64,000 nt of DNA. It comes from Streptomyces fungicidicus. Lineage in GTDB: Bacteria; Actinomycetota; Actinomycetes; Streptomycetales; Streptomycetaceae. Under the pieces are notes generated by a model. It did not search any database and was not told where the DNA came from. It saw nothing but the letters and a program-made list of their open reading frames with translations. The stretch's first letter is position 1. The number at the start of each line of letters is the position of its first letter. The position numbers were made by a program, and so were the translations under genes. The stretch spans positions 1,488,001 to 1,552,000 of the forward strand of contig NZ_CP023407.1 of NCBI RefSeq assembly GCF_003665435.1. The letters are read 5' to 3'. Of the stretch, positions 10,704-18,637 are shown one piece after another.

Positions 10704-11564
10704 CTAGTTCCCGGTGACGGAGCGGCACCCTCCGGCGGCGCGCTGTGCGCGTGCCGACGCGTAGAGACATACGGCGGCGGCGGTCGCCAGGTTCAGACTC
10801 TCCGCCTTTCCGTGGATCGGCACACGGACGACGGCGTCGGTGAGGGCGCGGGTCTCCTCGGGCAGCCCCCAGGCCTCGTTGCCGAAGACCCAGGCGGTGG
10901 GCCCGCCCATGGTGCCCTTGTCGAGTTCGTCGTCGAGGTCCCGGTCGCCGGCGCCGTCGGCGGCCAGCAGCCGCACACCCGCGTCCCGCAGCCCGGTCAC
11001 GGCCTGTCCGACGGGTACGCCGACGGCGACGGGCAGATGGAACAGGGAGCCGACGGAGGCGCGCACGGCCTTGGGGTTGTACAGGTCGACGGAGGCGTCG
11101 GTGAGCACGACGGCCTCGGCTCCGGCGGCGTCGGCGCAGCGCAGTACGGTGCCGGCGTTCCCCGGGTCGCGCACATGGGCGAGGACGGCGACGAGGCGGG
11201 GCCGGGCGGCGAGGATCTCCTCGAACGGCGTGTCCAGGAACCGGCACACCCCGACGAGCCCCTGCGGGGTGACGGTGGTGGAGATGTCGGCGATGACGTC
11301 CTCGGAGGCGAGGTGGACACGGGCCCCGGCGTCCCGGGCCGCCCCGACGATGTCGGCGTACCGCTCGGCGGCGTCGACGGTGGCGAACAGCTCGACCAGG
11401 GTGGCGGCGCCGGCGCTGCGGTGCGCGGCGGCCTCCCGCACGGCCTGCGGTCCCTCGGCCAGGAACAGCCGTTCCTTCCCCCGGAAGTTCCGCTTGCCGA
11501 GCCGCCGGGCGGCGGCGACGCGGGAGGAGCGGGGAGAGATCAGCTCGGGGCTGACGGAGGCCAT
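10704..11564 (-). CDS. TrmH/SpoU-family RNA 2'-O-methyltransferase
   Basis: A 286-residue SPOUT methyltransferase. The N-terminal third is an RNA-binding substrate domain (RRLGKRNFRGKERLFLAEG). The knotted SAM-binding domain carries all three family motifs: HVRDPGNAGTVLRCADA, VFGNEAWGLPEE and VPIHGKAESLNLATAAA. It probably 2'-O-methylates a ribose in 23S rRNA, judging from its position beside ribosomal protein genes; the exact nucleotide is not deducible. The ATG at 11564 has a GGTGAAG ribosome binding site. A longer in-frame reading to 11696 runs through terminator sequence and is unlikely. Confidence 0.93.
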   Translation of the reverse strand: MASVSPELISPRSSRVAAARRLGKRNFRGKERLFLAEGPQAVREAAAHRSAGAATLVELFATVDAAERYADIVGAARDAGARVHLASEDVIADISTTVTPQGLVGVCRFLDTPFEEILAARPRLVAVLAHVRDPGNAGTVLRCADAAGAEAVVLTDASVDLYNPKAVRASVGSLFHLPVAVGVPVGQAVTGLRDAGVRLLAADGAGDRDLDDELDKGTMGGPTAWVFGNEAWGLPEETRALTDAVVRVPIHGKAESLNLATAAAVCLYASARAQRAAGGCRSVTGN

Positions 11565-11686
11565 CTTCTTCACCTTCGGGAGCGCTCTCGACACGCGGAA
11601 CATGCACTTCCCCGGGGCGCGGGGAACCGCGCGACCGGCCACGACGGACCCGCGGCCGGACGGCCGGCCGGCGGGCGGCAACGACA

Positions 11687-11716
11687 GGACCCGCAAGCCC
11701 CAGAGCCTGCGGGTCC
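11687..11716 (-). terminator. Hairpin downstream of rplT
   Basis: A 9-bp perfect stem (GGACCCGCA at 11687-11695 with TGCGGGTCC at 11708-11716) and a 12-nt loop, 37 bp past the rplT stop. It probably ends the infC-rpmI-rplT transcript, although no T-tract follows on the minus strand. Confidence 0.65.
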
Positions 11717-11752
11717 CGAAAAACTCACGCCGACTTCAGGCCGACGCGGTGC

Positions 11753-12136
11753 TCACGCGGCCTTGGGCGCGTTCACGTCCGCCGGGAGGGCCTTCTGCGC
11801 GACCTCGACGAGCGCGGCGAACGCGGTCGCGTCGTTGACGGCCAGCTCCGCGAGGATCTTGCGGTCGACCTCGACGTTGGCGGCCTTCAGACCCTGGATG
11901 AAGCGGTTGTACGTGATGCCGTTGGCGCGGGCAGCGGCGTTGATGCGCTGGATCCACAGCTGGCGGAAGTCACCCTTGCGCTTCTTGCGGTCGTTGTAGT
12001 TGTAGACCAGCGAGTGGGTAACCTGCTCCTTGGCCTTGCGGTACAGGCGCGAGCGCTGACCGCGGTAGCCGGAGGCCTGCTCGAGGATCGCCCGGCGCTT
12101 CTTGTGGGCGTTGACTGCCCGCTTGACGCGTGCCAC
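11753..12136 (-). CDS. rplT: 50S ribosomal protein L20
   Basis: A 127-residue protein matching L20 along its whole length ([20 protein letters not shown] at the start, then [18 protein letters not shown] and the conserved [17 protein letters not shown]). It binds 23S rRNA early in 50S assembly and in many bacteria represses its own operon. It is the last gene of infC-rpmI-rplT. The C-terminal tail (DVNAPKAA) is slightly longer than in E. coli. Confidence 0.98.
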   Translation of the reverse strand: MARVKRAVNAHKKRRAILEQASGYRGQRSRLYRKAKEQVTHSLVYNYNDRKKRKGDFRQLWIQRINAAARANGITYNRFIQGLKAANVEVDRKILAELAVNDATAFAALVEVAQKALPADVNAPKAA

Positions 12137-12231
12137 TTGTTAACTCCTTGTAGCGGGGCCGTGGTTGTGCTCACACGGCCCGGAAACGATTGGGTCCCGG
12201 TGCAGGTGGGTCAGGCGCGGGGCGCCCGGCC

Positions 12232-12426
12232 TCACTTGCCGAGAAGCTTCTTGATCTTCGCGGCGTCGCCCGGGGCCATCTCGGCGTTGCCGGTGAGGCG
12301 ACGCGTCACGCGGGACGACTTGTGCTCGAGCAGGTGGCGCTTGCCGGCGCGCTCACGGAGCACCTTGCCGGAGCCGGTGACCTTGAAGCGCTTGCTGGCA
12401 CCGCTGTGCGACTTGTTCTTCGGCAT
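12232..12426 (-). CDS. rpmI: 50S ribosomal protein L35
   Basis: A 64-residue basic protein with the L35 signature at its N-terminus ([20 protein letters not shown]) and the [11 protein letters not shown] segment. It is part of the large ribosomal subunit and sits between infC and rplT, with 95-112 bp gaps on each side. Confidence 0.98.
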   Translation of the reverse strand: MPKNKSHSGASKRFKVTGSGKVLRERAGKRHLLEHKSSRVTRRLTGNAEMAPGDAAKIKKLLGK

Positions 12427-12538
12427 AGCGCCGTTCTCTCCTCGTCGGTGGCGCTCCGGTGCCCGGTCGTGAAACCGGGCACGGTGGAGCGTCGTACTTG
12501 TGTCGGTCGGTTGATTCCCGGGGCTCGCGCCCCCGGAG

Positions 12539-13180
12539 TCACGCCTCGGCGGGTTCCTCGGCCGGCTGGGCCTCGGCGTCCGCGGCGTTCTGCGACTTGC
12601 CGGGGTTGGCCTTCGCCTCCGCCTTGCGGGCTTCCTGCGCCTGGCGAGCCTCGGCCATCGCCTCGGTCTTCTTCTTGTGCGGACCGAGAACCATGATCAT
12701 GTTGCGGCCGTCCTGCTTCGGGTTCGACTCGACGAACCCGAGGTCCTGGACGTCCTCCGCGAGCCGCTGCAGCAGTCGGTAGCCGAGCTCCGGCCGGGAC
12801 TGCTCGCGACCACGGAACATGATCGTGATCTTGACCTTGTCGCCCTGCTTGAGGAACCGGACGACGTGACCCTTCTTGGTGTCGTAGTCGTGCGGGTCGA
12901 TCTTCGGCCGGAGCTTCATCTCCTTGATGACCGTGTGCGCCTGGTTCTTGCGCGCCTCACGGGCCTTCATGGCCGACTCGTACTTGAACTTCCCGTAGTC
13001 CATGAGCTTGCACACGGGCGGACGGGCGTTCGCCGCGACCTCCACGAGGTCGAGGTCGTACTCCTGGGCAAGCTCCAGTGCCTTGGCCAGCGGGACGATG
13101 CCCACCTGCTCACCACTGGGACCGACAAGTCGCACCTCGGGAACGCGAATCCGGTCGTTGATGCGGGGCTCGGCGCTGAT
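12539..13180 (-). CDS. infC: Translation initiation factor IF-3, probable ATC start codon
   Basis: IF-3 prevents premature joining of 50S subunits and checks start-codon pairing on the 30S subunit. From the ATC at 13180 the protein is 213 residues: IF3-N domain ([20 protein letters not shown] onwards), linker, IF3-C domain ([29 protein letters not shown]), and a low-complexity Ala/Glu tail. Starting at the GTG at 13135 would remove the conserved [10 protein letters not shown] block that aligns with E. coli RINGEIRAQE. No ATG, GTG or TTG lies between that GTG and the ribosome binding site. A GAGGAGG motif ends 4 nt before the ATC. Rare start codons in infC are a known autoregulatory device. 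The C-terminal tail is longer than in Gram-negative IF-3. Confidence 0.9.
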   Translation of the reverse strand: MSAEPRINDRIRVPEVRLVGPSGEQVGIVPLAKALELAQEYDLDLVEVAANARPPVCKLMDYGKFKYESAMKAREARKNQAHTVIKEMKLRPKIDPHDYDTKKGHVVRFLKQGDKVKITIMFRGREQSRPELGYRLLQRLAEDVQDLGFVESNPKQDGRNMIMVLGPHKKKTEAMAEARQAQEARKAEAKANPGKSQNAADAEAQPAEEPAEA

Positions 13181-13260
13181 GGATCCTCCTCGGTAGCACC
13201 ACGCGACGGTCTGGCGGACAGCCGCGTAACGTCTGTGTTCGTTGGACCTAACCGCGCCGA

Positions 13261-13314
13261 GGCAAAGAAAATGCCCCGGACGGTCACAGGCGGGGCTCCT
13301 CGAACTACCGGAGC
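13261..13314 (-). promoter_or_regulatory. Terminator/anti-terminator-like structures in the infC leader
   Basis: On the infC strand, GCCCCG (13296-13291) and CGGGGC (13278-13273) form a 6-bp GC stem followed directly by ATTTTCTTT, a good intrinsic terminator about 80 nt before the start codon. An upstream stem (GCTCC/GGAGC, 13314-13310 with 13299-13295) shares bases 13295-13296 with it, so the two cannot form fully together. This looks like a transcription attenuator for the IF-3/L35/L20 operon. No leader peptide gene is evident. The rest of the 395-bp gap (13181-13575) holds the infC leader, probably its promoter (TTGTGT, 18 nt, TATGCC near 13460-13490), and the promoter of the divergent gene. 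Confidence 0.55.
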
Positions 13315-13575
13315 ACCGCCGCGATGACCGCGGGGCGCGACTTCGGGCGGGTCGCCGCCTCGGGGACGGGACCGCCTGACCGGTGACCTGCCGCCCCGAG
13401 GGCGATCAGGTGGGAGTTCGAAGCCTCCACTTGTGGGCCGGAACCGCGAGCCGTGAGGCATACGGGTCCGACCGGTCGTTACACAAGGTTAGCAGCTCCG
13501 GGTGAGGTGCACCAACCGGCCGCCTCCGGCCTCCTGCCGTCGGCGGGACGACCGGCTGCGCCTATCGTGTGGGGC

Positions 13576-13953
13576 ATGAGTGACACCTCCGCCTCGGACA
13601 CCCCCGAGACCCCCGGCAACCCCGACTTCGACGCCATGGCCCGCGACATCGCCGAGGTCCCGGCCGTCGAGGTGATCGTGACGGTCGCCGTCAACCTGAT
13701 GAGCGCCGCCGCCGTGAAGCTCGGTCTGACCGAGGAGGGCGACACCTACAAGGACCTGGACGAGGCCCGCAAGCTGGTGCACGCGCTGGCCGGTCTGCTG
13801 GACGCCTCCGCGACCGAGATCAGCTCGTTCCACGCGGCGCCGCTGCGCGACGGTCTGAAGTCGCTCCAGCTGGCGTTCCGCGAGGCCTCGCTCGTCGCGG
13901 ACGAGCCGGGCAAGGGGCCGGGCGAGAAGTACACCGGCGCGATCTACGGCTAG
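13576..13953 (+). CDS. DUF1844 family protein
   Basis: A 125-residue acidic protein of the DUF1844 family. The conserved core is VEVIVTVAVNLMSAAAVKLGL followed by DLDEARKLVHALAGLL. Function is unknown; the family is widespread in actinobacteria beside infC. The ATG at 13576 has no ribosome binding site, but a TATCGT -10-like hexamer ends 7 nt upstream (13563-13568), so the transcript is probably leaderless. It is divergent from infC and converges on the SseB-domain gene with only 4 bp between the stops. Confidence 0.88.
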   Translation: MSDTSASDTPETPGNPDFDAMARDIAEVPAVEVIVTVAVNLMSAAAVKLGLTEEGDTYKDLDEARKLVHALAGLLDASATEISSFHAAPLRDGLKSLQLAFREASLVADEPGKGPGEKYTGAIYG

Positions 13954-13957
13954 GGAC

Positions 13958-14689
13958 TCAGGGACGTACGTACAGGGGCTCGCCGGGTGGCGTCGCCTCG
14001 GCCGGCAGGACTGCCAGGTCGAGGCCGCGCACCAGGCGGGCCCTCAGTGTCTCGTCGGCGGCGAGCCGCCGGGCGACGGCGCGGGCGGCCTCCGCGGCGG
14101 GCACCGCGGGGTCGAGGACGAGGGCGAGGATGCCGTCGGCGTTCCCCGGCCCCAGGTGGGCGCGGAGCACCGCGGGTTCCGCGGCGACGGCGGCCCGTAC
14201 GGCCCCGACGACGGCCGGGTCGGCGAGCGGGTCGGTGCTGGTGCGGCCCTCGGCGAGGGCGAGCAGGGTGGGGCCGGTCAGTTCGAAGGCCACCGGTCCT
14301 GACAGGTCCAGCACCACCGTGTCCGCCTTCTCGTGGGCGGCGGCCTGCAGGGCCTGGTGCAGCGGTACGGCGACGGGGCGGGCCGCGGGGTCCCAGCGGG
14401 CGAGCGACTCGGTGGACGTGAAGGCGGGGAGCGCCTTGCGGCCGCCGGCCCGCAGGGTCGGCACGGCCATGTCGCTGGTCTTCTCGCGCCGCAGCCCGTT
14501 CTCGTCCTCCTCGACCTCGCCGAGCACGGCCACCACGGGGACGAGCAGCCGGGCGCCCTTGAGTGCCTCCAGGACGGGGCCGACGGCGTTGCCGTCCTCG
14601 GCCCAGGCGGCCAGCGCGGCGCTCAGCCGGGGGTCGGCGGTGCCGTCGTCGTCGCGGAACGGGGAGTCGGGGATGTTCTTGTTCGCCAC
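13958..14689 (-). CDS. SseB-domain protein
   Basis: A 243-residue protein. The first half contains the SseB N-terminal-like fold (ALKGARLLVPVVAVLGEVEEDENG, with EKTSDMAVPTLR), a family of unclear function related to enhanced-serine-sensitivity protein B. The second half is Ala/Leu-rich with repeated AARAVARRLAADE-like helices. Two GTG codons (14689 and 14695) are possible. I prefer 14689 because a TAGGCT -10 hexamer (14698-14703) lies 8 nt upstream, suggesting a leaderless message; there is no ribosome binding site. It ends 4 bp from the DUF1844 stop. Confidence 0.8.
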   Translation of the reverse strand: MANKNIPDSPFRDDDGTADPRLSAALAAWAEDGNAVGPVLEALKGARLLVPVVAVLGEVEEDENGLRREKTSDMAVPTLRAGGRKALPAFTSTESLARWDPAARPVAVPLHQALQAAAHEKADTVVLDLSGPVAFELTGPTLLALAEGRTSTDPLADPAVVGAVRAAVAAEPAVLRAHLGPGNADGILALVLDPAVPAAEAARAVARRLAADETLRARLVRGLDLAVLPAEATPPGEPLYVRP

Positions 14690-14806
14690 GGTCACCGAGC
14701 CTATCGGGGGGCGGCCGTTGCTCCTCACCGGCCTCTCACCGGGATCTGACGCGGCTCTCAGCCCGGTCCAACGGTCCGCACAGCCACCGCCCCGACGATC
14801 GCGGCC

Positions 14807-15787
14807 ATGGACTCCTCCAGTGGACCGCGCCGGCGCCGTCGGGCCCGTCGCCCCCGGCGCCGTGCCCTGTTCTCCCTCGCCCTCGCCCTGATCACCGTCG
14901 GCTGCGGTACGACGGCGGGGACGATGTACATGACCTCGCCGGCGCACTCCCCGACGGCGGGCGCCGTATCCTCGTCGGCCACGCGGGCGGCGGACAGGGA
15001 GGAAGCGGTGGGGAGCGCTGCGGAGGCTGCGGTGGACCGGGACGCGCTGCTGGCGGCTGCCATGGCGTCGGTGGACGTGGCGGAGGGCGCCGAGGTGTCG
15101 GTGGCGGTGCTCGACCCGGACTCCGGGGAGACCGCCTCCGGCGGAGGGGGCGCCTTCGACACGGCGAGCATCGTCAAGGTGGACATCCTGGCCGCGCTGC
15201 TGCTCCAGGCGCAGGACGCCGGGCGGACGCTGACCGCCGAGGAGAAGACCTACGCCACCGCCATGATCGAGAACAGTGACAACGACTCCGCGTCGGCGCT
15301 GTGGCGGACCATCGGGACGGCGGACGGGCTCGACGCGGCGAACGAGCGGTTCGGGCTGACGGGGACGGCGGGCGGGGACGGCCCGCTGTGGGGACTGACG
15401 CAGACCACGGCAGCCGACCAGCTCACGCTGTTGCGGCAGGTGTTCACCGCGACGGGTTCCGAGCTGACCGAGGCCTCGCGGACGTATGTGCGGGAGCTGA
15501 TGGAGCGGGTCGCCGCGGGGCAGCGGTGGGGGGTCTCCGCGGCGGCCGACGGCACCGCGTGGGCGTTGAAGAACGGCTGGCTGCGGCGCAGCACCACCGG
15601 GCTGTGGGTGATCAACAGCATCGGGCGGGTGACGGCGGGCGGCCACGGCTACCTGGTGGCGGTGCTGTCGCGGGGCAGTGCGACCCAGGAGGACGGGATA
15701 GCGCTGGCCGAGGCGGCTGCGCGGGCGGCGGTGTCCGTGTTCACCGGGGACGGCGCGGTGGACCCGGCCGTTCAGAGTTCGTCGTAG
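14807..15787 (+). CDS. Secreted class A beta-lactamase-like serine hydrolase
   Basis: A 326-residue protein. A very basic N-terminus (RRRRRARRPRRR) leads into a hydrophobic segment ending ITVGCGTT. This is a weak lipobox, so it is either a lipoprotein or an N-terminally anchored enzyme. The catalytic domain has the three class A motifs: SxxK in TASIVKVDI, SDN in MIENSDNDSASA, and a KTG-like triad in ALKNGWL. The usual Glu166 omega-loop motif is not clear, so it may be a D,D-peptidase or esterase-like relative rather than a drug-hydrolysing enzyme. The ATG at 14807 lacks an obvious ribosome binding site. Its 3' end overlaps the convergent subtilase gene by 16 bp. Confidence 0.8.
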   Translation: MDSSSGPRRRRRARRPRRRALFSLALALITVGCGTTAGTMYMTSPAHSPTAGAVSSSATRAADREEAVGSAAEAAVDRDALLAAAMASVDVAEGAEVSVAVLDPDSGETASGGGGAFDTASIVKVDILAALLLQAQDAGRTLTAEEKTYATAMIENSDNDSASALWRTIGTADGLDAANERFGLTGTAGGDGPLWGLTQTTAADQLTLLRQVFTATGSELTEASRTYVRELMERVAAGQRWGVSAAADGTAWALKNGWLRRSTTGLWVINSIGRVTAGGHGYLVAVLSRGSATQEDGIALAEAAARAAVSVFTGDGAVDPAVQSSS

Positions 15788-16956
15788 CGGGCGCGGCGGC
15801 CGCGCCACAGGACCACCGCGGCCACCAGCATTACTCCGCCGGCGCCGCCCGCCAGGGGGGCCGCCCATCCGGCCGTGTCGTCGCCGGAGCCGGCGGTGTC
15901 CGGGCCGGGGCCGAAGTACTCGTCGCCGTACGCGGCCGCCTTCAGGCCCTCCGGCTTCAGCCGGGACGCGGCCTCGATGGCGGCGGCCGGGTCGACGAAG
16001 CCGAAGCCGCGGGAGTCGTCGCGGCCGTCGGCGGGGGCGTTGCGGGCGCTGTCCTCCAGGAGTCGCTTTACCTGGGCCGGGGTGAGGTCCGGGTGGGCCG
16101 CCCTGACCAGGGCGGCGGCGCCGGAGACGAACGCGGCGGCGGCGCTGGTGCCCCAGCCCTCGTAGTACTTGTGGTCCGGGTCGGCGATGATCACGTCGAC
16201 GCCGGGGGCACTGACCGTGGCGTACCAGCGGCGGGTGGAGAACGGGGCGCGGGTGCCGTAGCGGTCGACGGCGGTGGCGGCGATGACGCCGGGGTAGGCG
16301 GCCGGGTAGGAGACGTGGTCGCCCTTCTCGCCGCCGTTCCCGGCGGAGGCGACGACGGTCACACCCTTGCGCAGGGCGTACTGGATGGCCTGGTCCTCGC
16401 CGGGTTCGGGGTGCGCGGAGGCGGAGTCGTCGCCGAGCGAGAGGTTGATGACGTCGGCGCCGTGGTCGGTGGCCCAGCGGATGCCCTCGGCCAGGGCGTT
16501 GCCCCGGGTGCTGCGGGCCTTGGCGCGGGAGGGGTCGCCGTCCTCCAGGATCACGCGGACGGGGAGGATCTTCGCCTCGGGGGCGATGCCCATGACGCCC
16601 TCCGTGTCGCCGGGCCCGTGTCCGTGGCCGGCGATGATCCCGGCCATCGCGGTGCCGTGCCGGGCCCAGGCCCGGTCGCCCTCGCTCGCGCCGAAGCCGA
16701 CCAGGTCCGTGCCGGTGAGCACGTTGCCGTCGAGGTCGGGGTGGTCGGGCTCGACTCCGGTGTCCAGGACGGCCACGGTGACGCCCGCGCCCTTCGTGGT
16801 CTGCCAGGCCTGCTCGGTGTGCATGGCCTCCAGGGACCACTGCCGGGCACGGATGCCGTCGGCGTGCGCGGTGGCGGCGGGGACCAGCACGAGCGCGGCG
16901 GCGAGGAGGCCGCCGAGGGCCGCGGTGGCGGGGCGGCCGCCGGTGACGCGCCTCAT
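15772..16956 (-). CDS. Mycosin-like S8 serine protease (membrane-anchored subtilase)
   Basis: A 394-residue protease. The signal peptide (about 1-32, ending AHADG) is followed by a subtilisin domain with the catalytic triad Asp (VAVLDTGVEPDHPD), His (RHGTAMAGIIAG) and Ser (WGTSAAAAFVSG). A C-terminal transmembrane helix (about 366-385) and a short basic tail (WRGRRARYDEL) place the domain outside the cell. This layout is that of type VII secretion mycosins, but no esx, ecc or WXG100 gene is in the window. Its ATG overlaps the stop of the proline-rich membrane protein by 4 bp (ATGA), so the two are translationally coupled and likely act together. Confidence 0.9.
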   Translation of the reverse strand: MRRVTGGRPATAALGGLLAAALVLVPAATAHADGIRARQWSLEAMHTEQAWQTTKGAGVTVAVLDTGVEPDHPDLDGNVLTGTDLVGFGASEGDRAWARHGTAMAGIIAGHGHGPGDTEGVMGIAPEAKILPVRVILEDGDPSRAKARSTRGNALAEGIRWATDHGADVINLSLGDDSASAHPEPGEDQAIQYALRKGVTVVASAGNGGEKGDHVSYPAAYPGVIAATAVDRYGTRAPFSTRRWYATVSAPGVDVIIADPDHKYYEGWGTSAAAAFVSGAAALVRAAHPDLTPAQVKRLLEDSARNAPADGRDDSRGFGFVDPAAAIEAASRLKPEGLKAAAYGDEYFGPGPDTAGSGDDTAGWAAPLAGGAGGVMLVAAVVLWRGRRARYDEL

Positions 16957-18422
16957 GACGGCTGCTCCGTGGCGGTGCCCGCCCTCTTGCGCAGTCCGCG
17001 TTCGGCGCGGTCGGCGAGGCCCTGTGCCTCGTGGCCGAGACCGGCCTGGGCGGGGGCGGTGGTGGCTCCGGACTCCATGGCGTCCTCGGCTGGTTGCGGG
17101 GTGTCGACGGTGCGGCCGTCGGCCCATCCGGAGACGGCGTAGACGACGACGGGGGCGTCCGTGAGGACGGAGATCGCCCAGGAGGCACGCTGCCCGGCGC
17201 CGAAGCCCGCGGCGGCGGTGCCCTTCGCCGCGTACGGCAGGGGCATCAGGTCGGTGCGGCGGTCCAGGCGCTCCCGGTCGAAGCGGCGGGCGAGGGAGGC
17301 CATGGCGGCGGCGTCGGCCTTGGTGAACAGCAGTCCGACGGTGGTGACATGGCTCTGGGTGGCGTCGGTGTAGGTGGCGCGCAGCAGGCGCTCGCAGCCG
17401 ACGGGGGCCAGGACCTTGCGGAGCAGCGGGTCGAAGGCGTTCCCGCAGCCGCCGTCGGGGGCCACGGCGATACGCGTCCAGGTCCGGTCGGCGCCGCCGG
17501 GTCCCGCGCCCCCGCCCTGCACGGTGGGCGGGAACAGCTGGTCGACGGGCACGCTGTGCCACATGTCCTGGGCGGCCGCGAAGCCGTGCCGGGCGCCGGG
17601 TCCGTCGGAGTCGTCGGCGAGCACGCTGCCGGTGACGGCGCCGCCGATGAGGCCCGCCCCGAGGACGAGACAGGCGGCGGCCGCCAGTGCCTGCGACCGG
17701 CCCCGCCGCCCGAGCGGGCGCGGGAGGGCTCCCAGGTCGTACCCCTCCGGCTCCCCGAACGACACCACGGGCCGGCCGCTGCCGGGCACGGCGCCCGGCG
17801 CCCTGGGGGCGCTCCAGGAGAGCGCGGGGTCGGGAGCGGGCGGCGGCGCGTCGTGTGCCGGGTGGGAGGGCGCCGGGCCGGAAGGCACGGGGCGGAGCGG
17901 GGTGGTCGTCTCCGACGGGGTCGCGGCGGGGGCGCCCGTGCCGCGTTCGGCGGGCCGGTGGGCGGGCTGCGGCGGCACGGCGGGCGGGCGGCCCGGGAGC
18001 CGTGTGTCGCGGCCGACGGTCGGCGGCGCGTCGGGGAAGCGGGCGGAGGCGCGCGGAGGCGGCGGCGCCCCGGGGTCCGTGCCGGAGGGCAGGGTCTCGC
18101 CGAAGCCCGGGGCCCGCGGCCGGGGCGCGGAAGGCCCGCGGCCGGGAGCGGCGGCGCCGGCTTCGTCCGGGCCGCCGCCCGCGGCCGGCCGGGCACCCTC
18201 CCGGGTTCCGGACGCCGCGGATCCGCCGGCGGGGCCGTCCGGGGGGCGGGTCGGTGTGCGGGGGTCGAAGAGGCCCGCGCCGCCCGAGGTGCGTCCGCGC
18301 GGGGCGGTCTCCGGGCCGTGTTCGGTGCCGGGAGCGGGCTCGGGCGCGGCCGGGGGGTGTGCCGGGCGCGGCGGGGCGGTGGGGCGCGGGGGGTGGGAGG
18401 CGCGGCGCGCTTCCGTGCTCAT
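16953..18422 (-). CDS. Proline-rich single-pass membrane protein
   Basis: A 489-residue protein I cannot assign to a named family. About 270 residues of Pro/Ala/Arg/Gly-rich, probably disordered cytoplasmic sequence precede one transmembrane helix (LAAAACLVLGAGLIGGAVTG). A roughly 200-residue extracytoplasmic domain follows, containing LFPPTVQG, FDPLLRKVLAPVGCERLLRATYTD and a C-terminal AERGLRKRAG segment. The start at 18422 (MSTEARRAS) is chosen because the codons upstream are poor and contain a different composition. It is cotranscribed with, and overlaps, the mycosin-like protease. Coupling suggests it is the protease's partner, substrate or tether; that is inference. Confidence 0.75.
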   Translation of the reverse strand: MSTEARRASHPPRPTAPPRPAHPPAAPEPAPGTEHGPETAPRGRTSGGAGLFDPRTPTRPPDGPAGGSAASGTREGARPAAGGGPDEAGAAAPGRGPSAPRPRAPGFGETLPSGTDPGAPPPPRASARFPDAPPTVGRDTRLPGRPPAVPPQPAHRPAERGTGAPAATPSETTTPLRPVPSGPAPSHPAHDAPPPAPDPALSWSAPRAPGAVPGSGRPVVSFGEPEGYDLGALPRPLGRRGRSQALAAAACLVLGAGLIGGAVTGSVLADDSDGPGARHGFAAAQDMWHSVPVDQLFPPTVQGGGAGPGGADRTWTRIAVAPDGGCGNAFDPLLRKVLAPVGCERLLRATYTDATQSHVTTVGLLFTKADAAAMASLARRFDRERLDRRTDLMPLPYAAKGTAAAGFGAGQRASWAISVLTDAPVVVYAVSGWADGRTVDTPQPAEDAMESGATTAPAQAGLGHEAQGLADRAERGLRKRAGTATEQPS

Positions 18423-18637
18423 GCACCCCCCAGTCGCTCGTGCTCGCCCGGCACGGACTCGTACCGGGCACAGATACCCGCACCGACGGCGCGTCATCCC
18501 GGCCGGCGCCGTTCCGCCGTGCGTGCGCGTCACTCTACGGCGTGGTCCGCGCCGAACGGGAACCAGTCCGCTTCGGCCGCGGCATCTGCCCGGAACATCC
18601 CCTACCGTGCGGTAATCGTGTCTGGCAGGCTGCGTCC

